Under the pieces are notes generated by a model. That model saw only the letters and a program-made list of their open reading frames with translations. It did no database searches and was not told the origin of the DNA. From Holothuria scabra (taxonomy: Eukaryota > Echinodermata > Holothuroidea > Aspidochirotida > Holothuriidae): a stretch of 64,000 nucleotides of DNA. Below are positions 1 through 10,729 of this stretch, one piece after another. A program made the translations under genes and the position numbers. The stretch's first letter is position 1. The number at the start of each line of letters is the position of its first letter. The DNA is taken from NCBI GenBank assembly GCA_037179385.1, contig CM074193.1:1741931-1805930 (forward strand), written 5' to 3'.

Positions 1-1756
1 TGAAGCAACAAACTAGGATTGTGTCTGGATAAAGATGAGTTTTAGATAAATGTGGGAGGGGCTAGAAGTAAGTAGGTTGGGAGAATTGGAGCTGTTTGGG
101 ATGATGAAAATATGCCTTTAAGGCAAACCGTACTACTTAATTGTCCTCAGTGGTGATTTAAACACTCAGCTTTTAATTAACATCGATTACGGGGCGATGA
201 CTTGGGCACTGTTTAACAGGAAATTTCCTTAACTAGCTAACTATGGCCCCTAGCCCTAACAAAGGATACAATCTATACAATACAATGGCTATGCACAGCC
301 AATCAAGAAACATTTTGTTAAACAGTGCTCATCTACCTAATATTACGTCATTACAAGGAAAAGGAATTGCGACGAGAAATCGGAAGTTAAGGGTTGGTTC
401 ATATGAAAAGGCTAATAATACAAAAACCGCCAAATTGATGTGATGTTGTCAGCTATGCACTTAAGTTTATTTTGGAAACATGTAGAGTGAAGTAAAAAAT
501 GTGTAGCTATTAGATCTATACCATCGGTCTGTTGCTAACCTATTAAAAGTGGAGATTGTGTAACACATAAAAGTTAAAGAGTGAACTAAGTCACTATCTA
601 CTAGAGTGAAAAGTGTGATTTTTTTCAACAGAATGTAAATTCACTCCAAGAAGAGTGAAAATAATATACATAATGTGAGTTGAATTGAATAAGCTTCGTA
701 ATTTTTATGTAACAGATGAACTTGAAGACAAACCGAATTCATCACAAAATGTCAATTTTTATTTAAAATTCTTGATTTTTCAAGATTTCAAATTTTTGAC
801 GTCAAAGTTTGGGAGATTTTCCTCAAATAACTGGTCAATTTAAACCCCAAAACACCCGCCAGTTAATGTAACCCCGCTTAAAATATGATACCGCTTTCCA
901 CTAAAACCAGTTCTTTCCCGCATTTCCTGGCAGGGATCGGGCCATGCCCCCCCCCCCCTCTCCTCTCACTGATGCCAAATTTTTTCTTCTTTTTAGATCC
1001 TAAAAATGCGTAGCACTAATTCAGTGACACAGATTTTACTTCAAAAGTTACCATATGTGGCACCAGATTGCATGTAATGACAACCAATTTCTCAAAAATT
1101 TTCCAAGGGGGGGGGGGGAATAGGCAAATTTTTTCGAATTCCAAATTTGACTTTAAAAAAGATAGACTGTGTAACTCCCTGGTGGCACCGATTGCCCCTA
1201 AGGACACCTACCTTTATGAGAATTCTCAACAGGGAGGGGGTCATCCCTTAGACTCATTCCCCGGCCGGCACAGACGTAAGTGACGGGGCAATGGAAGGGG
1301 GTTTAGGTGTTTTTAAGAAAAAGTTTGCCATTTATCATGCAAGAGATGTTATGGGTAAAAGCATTAACAGTTGGGAGTTCGAGCAGTCACAGACATCATC
1401 AATTCAGCAAATCTTGATTTTAGCCATGAGTCATCATAGAAAGCATTATTCATATTTTCAATTCCGTTGTCTCAGTTTTCCGAAAAGATTCAAGACCATC
1501 AATATAATAGTGGTAGCCTTTATGAGGAAATATTCGGATCGCTTAACATGTTGCTGACATTTTGTTACGGCAAACAAAGGCTCAATATAAAGATTGTTTA
1601 GATTCTCTTTCCAAACATGCCAACGCAATTTTCGGACATCTGAGAGGTCACAATTAAGGCACTCTCTTCTATCTGAAGCCCATTTTGAAATCTAATTAGT
1701 TACCTGCTCCGATCCTAGCCCCTACGCACCCGACAACCTTTCATTGCGGTGATTGC
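1..1756. other. Gene-free left edge, no recognisable feature
   Basis: I found no coding region, RNA gene or repeat of known family here. The stretch is AT-rich, with short homopolymer tracts (a C run near 945-958 and a G run near 1108-1118). Open frames are short, and their translations have no recognisable motif. Confidence 0.6.
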
Positions 1757-2233
1757 ACGTTAACGGACGGAAGAAACAGAAACAATTTTTCAAAATTTTC
1801 TCGTCGCTTCGCGCCAACCAATGGTGGCGTTTCGCCGGCGTAAAGTTACTTTTTCGAGCAAAATTACATTTTGTTAGGGTCAAATATTTTCTAAGTTTCT
1901 GATCTCTCTGCAGTTTGCGAACGTATTATGAAGTAAGCATTTTTGTTGTAAACGTTGAACGAAGATAGCGACTCGTTAGATTCTTCGTATAAGTCTGGGA
2001 AATGCTATTTCCGGCCAATTGAGACCTGTGATTTTCGAAATTTCCTCTACGCTCCGTGTCAAATAATGTTGGTGCTCCGCTTTGATATTCTTTCCTGAAA
2101 AATAATATTTTTTAGAGTCAAAGTATTTCTTTACGTTCTAATCATTTTGTAGTCTTCGAAACTTATTTTGAAGTGAGCATTTTATTGCAAACGACGACAT
2201 AAGATAGCGAGTCGTTAAATTCTTGGACGTAAC
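1757..2233. repeat. Two diverged tandem copies of a ~238-bp unit
   Basis: The stretch around 1875-1995 matches the stretch around 2113-2233. Both contain a GTCAAA-TATTT-like core, then CAGTTTGCGAA or TAGTCTTCGAA, then GATAGCGACTCGTTA or GATAGCGAGTCGTTA. The bases before each block (about 1780-1860 and 2010-2100) also correspond more loosely, so the whole unit is about 238 bp and present twice. The family is not recognised. The right copy abuts a retrotransposon remnant on the - strand. Confidence 0.6.
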
Positions 2234-3785
2234 CATACTACAGGCGATTAACCAATTCATCCCTGATAATAGATCATCCATCACTTTGCAAATGTGAGAA
2301 GTGATACTTACCGGCTTGTAATTTCCAGGATTACTTTTGGTTCCCTTTTTGAAAATTGGTACAACATTAAGCATGTCTCTAATCATCTGATATACTACGG
2401 AATTCTTCATGCTACTCGTAAAAATCATATGCAGTGGCACACTCAAATGCTGGACTGCCTCCTTTAAGACTCTTGGGTAAATTTCATCTATGCATGGAGC
2501 TTTAATTTTCAGGCTTAAGACTTTGTAGATTTATACAAATGGTTTCTTAGTGAAAGACAATATCACGCAATTCCTCCCTCTGACTAGCTTGGAAAATTTG
2601 TCTAGGCTGAGGCAGGGTGTCACATGACTCCTTAGTAAAACAGATGTAAAATACTCGTTTGGAAGATTTGCAGCTAACATAAAGCATTATTTGTTACCAA
2701 TTCACCATTCAGTGGAGTCAATAAGTGGACCAACTTTCTCTTTGATTTTCAATTTTGAATGAGTATTTGCATAAAACGATTTAGCATCATGTTTGATATT
2801 TTCAACCAATTTCACTTTAAAGTGCCTTTTGACTCCTTTACCTTTTTAGTATACTCATTCAAACTTCACTAATTGACATGCTTGGTACTACTTCCATAAA
2901 TGATATTTCTTTTTAGCAGTCCTCTGAGCAGCTTTTCTCATCTATTCAGGTTTACTCCCATACTTCTTTTTCCTAGTCATTGGAATGATTTTGTGATACA
3001 ATTTTCTAACACAACGTTAAGGAAGTCTCATATCTCTATAGGCCTAGGGTTGACTTTTGCAGAACCTTTCATTCTAACCAATTGTACTTATAGTACATTC
3101 TTATTGCATTATAGTCACTTTCCCTGCTATCATAAAGAATTTGTCTGCTCTGATTAAATTCAGTGCTGACTAATAGTTCAAATTGTAAAATCATATGATC
3201 ACTAGTAGCTAGGCAAATCGTCAACAACCATATTCTCAATCATATCAGACTCAGACGTGAGTACTAGATCCAAAATGTTACCTAATTTGTGCGTAGGTTC
3301 ACTTACATGCTGAGTGAGAAAACAATCCTTTATCAGATCAAGGAAGATACAATGAGCTGTGTCAGCACACAAATTATACCAATCAATACTGGGATGATAT
3401 AATCTCCCACAATAACAACTTGTTCAGTAGAAGCAATTCTGATGATATAGTAGCCTCATTCTCCCTATCACTGCTTGAAGGACTTCCATAACATAGTCCT
3501 ATCAACACTTTACTCCCTTGTAATGTATACAAATTACTCCAAACAGAGCCAACTTCATCCTGGTTTGTTAAATAATCCCTTAGCACACAATTGAAACAAT
3601 TTTTCACATACTAAAATGTATACATCCTCCTCTTCTCCGATTTTGTACTGTTTTCTGTCGTTTCTAAACATTGTGTAGCCAATAAACATCAAGCTCACTT
3701 CAGGATGCTTATCTATCTTTGCCCAACTTTCAGTAATAGACTCCGAGCATGAACAAAACATAATTTCAATGAACATATCAGTTTC
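2215..3785 (-). pseudogene. Non-LTR retrotransposon remnant (endonuclease end, linker, RT start)
   Basis: Read on the - strand from about 3776 downward, frameshifted pieces follow the order of a CR1/L2-like ORF2. First comes an endonuclease piece with ITESWAK and GYTMFRNDRK (about 3735-3640). Then come YGSPSSSDRENEA and VVIVGDY, then FLTQHVSEPT and GNILDLVLTSESDM (about 3340-3235). The start of the RT domain follows, with APCIDEIYPRVLKE, NVVPIFKKGTKSNPGNY and PVSITSHICKVM (about 2500-2270). It stops near 2215, before the catalytic RT core. Several frameshifts and stops show it is dead. The CTT tract lies directly at its 5' side. Confidence 0.85.
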
Positions 3786-3795
3786 AATATCATTT

Positions 3796-3798
<3 letters not shown>

Positions 3799-3828
<30 letters not shown>

Positions 3829-4189
3829 CTTCTTCTTCTTCTTCTTCTTCTTCTTCTTCTTCTTCTTCTTCTTCTTCTTCTTCTTCTTCTTCTTCTTCTT
3901 CTTCTTCTTCTTCTTCTTCTTCTTCTTCTTCTTCTTCTTCTTCTTCTTCTTCTTCTTCTTCTTCTTCTTCTTCTTCTTCTTCTTCTTCTTCTTCTTCTTC
4001 TTCTTCTTCTTCTTCTTCTTCTTCTTCTTCTTCTTCTTCTTCTTCTTCTTCTTCTTCTTCTTCTTCTTCTTCTTCTTCTTCTTCTTCTTCTTCTTCTTCT
4101 TCTTCTTCTTCTTCTTCTTCTTCTTCTTCTTCTTCTTCTTCTTCTTCTTCTTCTTCTTCTTCTTCTTCTTCTTCTTCTTCTTCTTCTTC
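3799..4189. repeat. Perfect (CTT)130 / (GAA)130 tract, 391 bp
   Basis: An uninterrupted CTT run of about 130 units. On the - strand it follows a 3' untranslated end that matches the LINE copy at 10040-10080, whose own tail is a short (GAA) run. I therefore read this tract as the expanded 3' tail microsatellite of a - strand LINE copy. Frames coding poly-Leu, poly-Glu and poly-Lys across it are artefacts of the repeat. Confidence 0.95.
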
Positions 4190-4243
4190 AACACCGTGAG
4201 ACATCCAGTTAAGGAAATTAGTTACAACACGTACGCGCCGTGG
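4190..4243 (-). mobile_element. 3' end of a LINE copy, heavily 5'-truncated
   Basis: Read on the - strand, this segment matches the 3' UTR of the element at 7.8-10.1 kb. Both contain CACGGC(G/A)CGTACG, then TTGTAACTAATT-like and GTGTAAAATT-like sequence, then GGATGTCTCAC, then GTTTTGAAG or GTGTTGAAG leading into GAA repeats. About 55 bases align. Beyond 4243 I see no further match, so the copy is a tiny 5'-truncated insertion plus its tail. Confidence 0.75.
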
Positions 4244-4789
4244 TTCTGGTGGCTTTTCGCCTCTGTCTTGAAAGAAAAAATAAAAATATTCCACACCATG
4301 TCCTTCAAATCGGTTATTTCTGTCAAAAAATACCTCTGCTTTTCAACAAAGCCACAGAAAGTACGTAATGTGGAGACTTTGCTTCAAACTCCTTTTGTTT
4401 TTCTTTATAATATAATTGAACATCCTGTTTGTCCTTAAAATTTAAAACTGTTGAAATGTAAGTTGAATATCTTTTCCTGTAGATCTAGCTAAATTTACCC
4501 TCAACCTAGAGCACAACCAACAATGTTGCTTAATATTGGCTGCAGCGATTATAATTACAAATAAATTGAATGCAATGTCAAACTTAATGTGCCACAATGA
4601 CATCACAGATTTCCCATGATGCATCAAATCCTACGAAAAATTTGCAATACTTTAAAAATTTGTATCTTCCGAAAGCAGAAAGCGTGCCGGGACCGAGATC
4701 TTTAAAAAAGGTAGTTATTAATCCAACATCACGGGAGTAGTACTCATTGGCTATAATAAACAGAGCAGATCTTCTTTGTTCTCCCTCTA

Positions 4790-5315
4790 GTTTATCTTGA
4801 AAGTGTTCCTCAGGCCTGTTCTAGGTCCAGTTCTCTTTCTGTCTTATATAAACGATATTTTTGAAGCTGCTTTTTCTGAAGTTAGGCTGTTCGCTGTGTT
4901 TGTTATAGAGCCACTGAAGATCAAAATGACTGCAGCGTTCTACAGAGAGACATTACTCACCTGGGACAATGGGCCAAAACCTGGGGAATGGGAATTCATG
5001 CAGCAGAGTGCAATGTACGTTATGTCTGCTACTAGGAAACATAATCCCAGAATTTTCATGTATACTCTCCATGGTGCTAATCTGAAGAGGGTGGACTCTA
5101 TTAAGTATTTGGGGTGATCATTACAAAGACTGACTCTCAAATTAGTAAGCACATCTGTTTGAAATAAAGGAAACTAGGTCCTCGGTCTACCATGAGGAAC
5201 CTTCCTTTAAGTTGTTCCAAGGCAGATAAATTGGCAGCCTATAAAGGTTTAATAAGGCCTTCATTAGAATATGCTTGTTCCGTTTGGGGTCCAAATCAGG
5301 TTTCACCCCTTTGCT
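4790..5315 (+). pseudogene. RT fragment related to the LINE at 7.8-10.1 kb
   Basis: The translation shows VLGPVLFLSYINDI, then a damaged FADD region (EVRLFAVFVIEP), then SATRKHNPRI, GANLKRVDSIKYLG and, frameshifted, AAYKGLIRPSLEYACSVWGP. The order and wording match residues of the long RT frame at 9140-9620, so this is a degraded copy of the same family. It has frameshifts and stops near 5117 and 5160 and ends near 5315. Confidence 0.9.
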
Positions 5316-5759
5316 TCTTCTGTCTTTAAGTTCCGATCTAAGACTAAGTGATTTGTCTAATGCCATCACGATGCTGTTTAGGTGTTCTAGCTGTCTACTA
5401 CTCTTTAACCCAACACTAAAGGCAATTTTCAACATCAGACACTCTGTTCTCAAAATGAATATACTTATCCTTTAACTTTTTGTAATGCTTGAAGTCTTCT
5501 GTACTGCAGTGTCATTACAAACCAAAACACCGACTTTGCACTAGTTTCTTAGCTTGACTATTCAAAAAAGTGTACGTTTCTTCAGGAACTTTCTCACCAA
5601 ACGGAACAAAACTCACACAACAATGGTTCATGTTCCTCTAAAAACTGCATCCACACACACCCCACATGGGTTTCAGAACCATGGTCTTGTTCCGAACTAG
5701 CATCCGACCCAGAACTAGTAGTAGGCGCCACCGAGCGGAAGCGCAAGGCTGAGCGGATG

Positions 5760-6500
5760 GGTCCATGCAGGGGTCCGCCTTAGGGAAGGGGGTCCAGGGG
5801 CGAAGCACCCGGGGCGAAGCACCCAGAAGCTCCAGGGTTTTAGCGTGTTTGTGAGGCACTAAAGTCGCTATTTAAGTGTTCTTCTATTGACTTAACACAT
5901 ACTGGTCTCAAAAATACCTCCAGAGTAACTTCCAGTAAGAAGTTTTGGTAAAAAAGTGATTCAACTACCAAGTGCAGATCCGTCCGACATTTTACAAAAG
6001 GGCGAGTTGAGAAAAGAATTGATGGGCAGTTCAATGTGTGTCTCGGTGGGGGTCCACGGGCGAAGCCCCCGGAAGCTCCTGGGTTTTAGCGTGTTTGTGA
6101 GGTATTATTTAAAGTCGCTATTTAAGTGTTCTTCTCTTGACTTAACACTGGTCTCAAAAATACCTAAAGGGTAACTTCCAGTAAGACTTTTGAAAAAGTG
6201 ATTCAACTACCAAGAGCAGATCCTCCTGACATTTAAAAAAAGGGCGAGATGAACTCAGGCTATCTGTGAGAAAAGAATTTGATGGGCAGTTCAATGTGTG
6301 TCTCGGTTGGGGTTCAGAGGGCGAAGCCCCGGAAGATCCTGGATTTTAAGGGGTTTGTTAATTAGGTATTCAGGTCGTTATTTACGGTTATTCTGTTGTC
6401 TTTAACTGGTCTCAAAAAAAGTGCAACTTCAATTTAGAAATTATTGGTAACAAAGCTAGTGGAACAACTTTCAAGAGCGGATCCGGCTGATATTTAGAAG
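5760..6500. repeat. Three tandem copies of a ~250-bp unit
   Basis: Units begin near 5765, 6045 and 6300 with a GC-rich head (GGCGAAGCCCC or GGCGAAGCACCC, then GGAAGCTCC). Each continues with GTGTTTGTGAGG, GTCGCTATTTAAGTG, ACTGGTCTCAAAAA and GTGATTCAACTACCAAG, ending near AAGGGCGAG. The first head carries an extra partial duplication of the GGCGAAGCACCC motif. The third unit is the most diverged. The family is not recognised and no protein is encoded. Confidence 0.8.
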
Positions 6501-7818
6501 AAGGAGAGCTGAACTCGAAAGAGAAAGAGAAAGCAGTTAGATGTGATCCTGTTAAGGGAAAAATGTACCTATATAATCCTGCTTGAACGGTTACCCGAGC
6601 TATGCGCCACCTTCAGTTAGCGAAGTTGGAAGTGTGCAGAAATTTTTGAAAAACGCAACCCCTCAGACAGCCGGAAATGGTATTTTCCAGGTTTTTTGCG
6701 ATATTTTTAGTTGAAAAGTATGAAAATTACTGCCTTTTCTCGTCAAAAGAAGAATCCAATCTTAAATATTTTCATAGTTACACTCTGATCCTAAAGAAGG
6801 CATATCGTTTTTTAAAAATATCAAATCTCATTTGGGGGGCACACGATTTTTCAGGGGGCACGTTCCCCTTCCCCCTACCCCCCACCCCGCCGGGTGACGC
6901 CACTGTTGCTCATCTCCTATCTATCCATCAATGGCCTCTACAGCATTTCTAAGATTCGATGTCTTGTAATTAACTTATGTCTCATCGGATAAGTGTGTCT
7001 ATACGTCATTGGATTCGTCGATGAACCTGAACTTTAAATAGCTTCAGGATGGTCACATGTGAAAAAAAGTCTTCTACATTCAAAGGATTTCAAGTTCCCT
7101 CAACTCTGAATGCCACAGTGAATATGCGGCTTCGTGGGTACATTACGTCTCGAGACACCTTACGTACGTCTAAATGAAGCAGGCTCTGCTGGACCAACAA
7201 GCTGTCCATCACATTTTCAGAAGCGTTACCGTCGAAAACTTCATTTATGGTTTGTTTCAAGGAAATATTTGTTATATTAAGAGGATTTTTGATAGATAGA
7301 GTTAAGAAGTGAATTCTTTCAGTGTGAATAACATGAGATTTTACTGAAGATTCAGATGAATTTTTTTTGTCGGGTGAAAATGCCTACCTATAGGTTACAA
7401 GAAGCCAATGTAGGAACGTGTTCCGCGATAGTTAAAATGTGCAATCGCCTTGAGCTATTTTCATGGCTAACTTACTAGCCGCCCTGCCAACGGTATGTGG
7501 TGACTGCGTACTCGCATGTTAAACTTTCCCACATACTGTACACAACAAGCAAACGTAAGTAGCAGCCACAGGCCTCAAAATTCGTTTTTCCCACTCTAAC
7601 CATCAAATGGCCTTCATAGGCCTAACTGTTAGACCTATAAACCAACATTTTTTTTGGTAAAACCAAGGGCAAGGCCAAAGTGAGCTTATCCAAGGCCAAA
7701 TGAATACACTTGAAGAAGAACAGGACAAGAGATTGTACAGTAGGATATGAGTGATTGATTTTCATTCCTTGTTAATCAAATATCAACAGAACATTACCAA
7801 AATAAAAAAAAAAAACAT
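6501..7818. other. Intergenic stretch, no recognised feature
   Basis: No gene or repeat with recognisable ends. A block near 6640-6915 ends in a pyrimidine-rich run (CCCCTTCCCCCTACCCCCCA) and has the look of an old interspersed repeat, but I cannot name it. An A-rich run at 7801-7815 lies just left of the LINE fragment. Confidence 0.5.
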
Positions 7819-10026
7819 TTGTTAAATAACAGTATATGCACCTGTACTCTGAAGTCAGCAGTTTTGACCCGCTTAGTGATCATGACATTATTTTTTCTTT
7901 GCTTTTCCCCTAGGCCTAAGCAACCACGTAGACTTATCCGACAGTATTCCAAAGGGGATTATGACACTATGAGGTATGAAACCAGAAATTTCGCCACTGG
8001 TTACCTAAATGGCACACAAGATAGTCGTACTATTAAAGAAAACTGGTCCCTCATTAAGTCTTTTCTCGAGAGAACTGTGAAAAAAAACATCCCGTCTAAA
8101 CTTTCTAGAACTAGGAAATCTCTTCCCTGGGTCACTGATTATATCTGTAGGATGATAAAGAGAAGGAACAGACTTCATGCTTTGTATAAGAAGATTAACA
8201 AATTATATTTTTACAATAAGTGGGTTGACCTTCGCGCTAGTATTAAGAAGGAGGTATTCAATTCTCATAGGAAATACATTAACGACATAATAGATGATAT
8301 TACTCATGACTCCAAACCCTTTTGGAGGTATATTAATGGTCAGAGGAAAGATAATCATAGTATCCCCCCCTTACAGGTCTGCGGTAAAATAGCTAATAGT
8401 GATAAGGATAAGGCTGAAGCCTTGAATAGCCAGTTCAGTAGTGTTTTTACAAGAGACTCCCTCGACTCTGTTCCGCTACAGAGAAGACCTATCTGTAGTA
8501 GAATGGCTGATATTTCCATCTCTACATTTGGGGTTGAAAAGTTGTTGCAAAACCTTAAGATTAGTAAAGCCATGGGTCCTGACAACATACACCCATGGGT
8601 TCTTAGAGAGCTTGCTACTGACCTTGCTCCAATGATCAGTCATCTTTTCCAGCAATCAATCAACAGTGGTCAAGTCCCCAAGGACTGGAAAAAGGCAAAT
8701 ATCTGTCCTATTTTTAAGAAGAACGATAGCTCTCTCCCATCCAACTACCGCCCTGTCTCTCTTACTTGTATATGTTGTAAGCTACTTGAGCATATTATCA
8801 GCTCAAATATGATGGATCACTATCAAGTGAATAACAGCCTTTCCTCAAAACAGCAAGCGTTTAGAAAAAATCATAGTTGTGATACACAGTTACTGTCTGT
8901 TGTGGACGATTGGACCTCCGCCTTAGATAAAAATAAACAAGTTGATGTCTTCATCCTGGACTTTGAGAAGGCTTTTGATACAGTTCCTCATGAACTACTT
9001 AAGACGAAGTTATTCTCCTTGGGGGTGTCTAGGCAAGTCATAAATTGGATTGATAACTTTCTTACTGACCGTTCACAATCAGTTGTTGTTAATGGTACTA
9101 GTTCTGCTTCTGCTCCAGTCCTTTCCGGTGTTCCTCAAGGGTCTGTCCTAGGACCAGTACTTTTCTTGTCTTATATTAATGATATTGTTAGTGCTGCTTC
9201 TTCTGAAGTTAGGTTGTTTGCTGATAACTGTGTTTGCTATAGGGTCATCAATAATCCCAGTGACTGCAGTGAGTTACAGAAGGACATTATAAACTTGGGC
9301 CAGTGGGCCAAAACTTGGGGTATGAGATTCCACCCGGCTAAGTGTAATGTTATGTCTGTTACTAGGAAGCGTAACCCAATAATCTACAATTATACTAATG
9401 GGGCCAATCTGACAAGGGTTGATTCAATTAAGTATCTGGGGGTGACTATCACAAAGAATCTCAGCTGGGGCAAACATATCCAACTTGTTTGTAATAAGGG
9501 AAATAAGATCTTAGGCCTATTACGCAGGAACCTCTCATTTTGTTCCAAAGATGTTAAATTGGCGGCCTATAAAGGTTTACTAAGGCCCTTGTTGGAGTAT
9601 GCTTGTTCCGTCTGGGATCCACATCAGATTTCACTCCAAGATAGATTGGAGGGAGTACAAAAAAGATCTGCTAGGTTTATATCCGGCGAGTACTCCCGTG
9701 AAGTTGGCTCTATGACCGCACTCCTCAAAGATCTAGGTCTACATACTTTGTCTGACTGCCGCAGACGTTGCAGACTCATAATTTTTGCCAAAGGTATTTA
9801 TGGCCAAGCTAACATCCCCCTGTCTAATCTGTGTAAACCTACTCGTGGTTCTCGTAACATGCATGCTTTGCACTTTCACCCCCCCTCCGCTAGGACTAAT
9901 TGTTTTAAGTACAGTTTTGTCCCTAATACTACTCGGGATTGGAATAACCTCCCAGAGAGTCTTATTGCGGGGGCCATAAGTCACCCAAAGCCGGTGGATT
10001 TCATTATGAACTCTTTGAGGGCCTGA
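7819..10026 (+). CDS. LINE reverse transcriptase reading frame, likely inactive
   Basis: A 735-codon open frame. The first ~30 codons are not the natural protein; homology begins near PRPKQPRR at about 7910. In order: a basic linker (PWVTDYICRMIKRRNRLHALY), KAMGPDNIHPWVLRELA and IFKKNDSSLPSNYRPVSLT. RT motif A follows (FILDFEKAFDTVPHELL, 8950-8997), then GVPQGSVLGPVLFLSYIND (9129-9185), then the box normally FADD, here FADN (Asn codon 9226-9228). After that come KYLGVTITK, RPLLEYACSVWDP and RDWNNLPESLI near the C-terminus. The changed metal-binding Asp and the frameshift from the endonuclease end argue that it is a recent but dead copy. No RNase H domain is visible. Confidence 0.9.
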   Translation: MLNNSICTCTLKSAVLTRLVIMTLFFLCFSPRPKQPRRLIRQYSKGDYDTMRYETRNFATGYLNGTQDSRTIKENWSLIKSFLERTVKKNIPSKLSRTRKSLPWVTDYICRMIKRRNRLHALYKKINKLYFYNKWVDLRASIKKEVFNSHRKYINDIIDDITHDSKPFWRYINGQRKDNHSIPPLQVCGKIANSDKDKAEALNSQFSSVFTRDSLDSVPLQRRPICSRMADISISTFGVEKLLQNLKISKAMGPDNIHPWVLRELATDLAPMISHLFQQSINSGQVPKDWKKANICPIFKKNDSSLPSNYRPVSLTCICCKLLEHIISSNMMDHYQVNNSLSSKQQAFRKNHSCDTQLLSVVDDWTSALDKNKQVDVFILDFEKAFDTVPHELLKTKLFSLGVSRQVINWIDNFLTDRSQSVVVNGTSSASAPVLSGVPQGSVLGPVLFLSYINDIVSAASSEVRLFADNCVCYRVINNPSDCSELQKDIINLGQWAKTWGMRFHPAKCNVMSVTRKRNPIIYNYTNGANLTRVDSIKYLGVTITKNLSWGKHIQLVCNKGNKILGLLRRNLSFCSKDVKLAAYKGLLRPLLEYACSVWDPHQISLQDRLEGVQKRSARFISGEYSREVGSMTALLKDLGLHTLSDCRRRCRLIIFAKGIYGQANIPLSNLCKPTRGSRNMHALHFHPPSARTNCFKYSFVPNTTRDWNNLPESLIAGAISHPKPVDFIMNSLRA

Positions 10027-10102
10027 CTGATCACACGGCACGTACGCAGTGTAAAATTGTCCTTTTGGATGTCTCACCGTTTTGAAGAAGAAGAAGAAGA
10101 AG
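7830..10102 (+). mobile_element. 5'-truncated CR1/L2-like non-LTR retrotransposon
   Basis: The element starts inside the end of the endonuclease domain: in the reading frame of 7869, codons give DPLSDHDIIFSLLF, the typical SDH end of an APE domain. It continues through a full RT domain and the C-terminal region to a stop at 10026, then about 55 bases of 3' UTR, then (GAA)n at about 10083-10102. A microsatellite tail in place of poly(A) fits CR1/L2-type elements; the clade is inference. I could not identify target-site duplications. Confidence 0.85.
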
Positions 10103-10729
10103 ACTGCATTGTGAATGCTCCTTCGCACAAAAATGAAATGATGAAGGAATTGCACTGGATATTTACAGTAGTTTAACACAAACAGGGCAGCCTGATTTAC
10201 ACATCTTTGGTCAAAAGTGGCCTACCATAAGTGTGTGAAAAATGTCAAAGGCCAAAACATAATTTAGAGCAGCCATGGCCTCCATGGTCTTTGTGACATT
10301 CGAGGCCTGAGTGAAATTCATTTGTACATACAGCATTGGGCATAGCCTACTGTAGGCCTAGGGGCAGGCCTACCTTTAGATCATGTTCTTACACATCACT
10401 CTGCACCAAGAGCTGTGTGGGGCACTTGAAAAATATTTCAGTTGCACTCTGACAAAAGTAGCAGAAATTGTATGCTGCAGCACTGGTCATTCCACACTTG
10501 GCACCCTTCAACCTACTTGTCCTAGTCTCCTTTTACACCAACAAATATAACGCATAGGCCTAGGCTAACCTGGGGGAGTTCAACTACTCTTCACATTTGT
10601 ATCAATTGCTGACATTTAACAGTGGTACTAGTTTTGATAAGCAGCCAGGTAGGACAAGCAGTACATATACAGTGTGCCCCTCTATCAATAATGGTACAGT
10701 AAGGTTAGTTTTCAGAATAGTCTTGACTC
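10103..10729. other. Gene-free stretch with TAGGCCTA-type palindromes
   Basis: No coding feature. AGGCCT-centred palindromes occur at about 10345-10370 and 10555-10562. TACTGTA/TACAGTA words begin to be frequent here and stay so until about 25.3 kb. Confidence 0.5.

Noticed and set aside
3713..4294. Long frames coding poly-Glu, poly-Leu and poly-Lys
   Set aside because: They are translations of the pure CTT/GAA tract in different frames; no splice or homology support.
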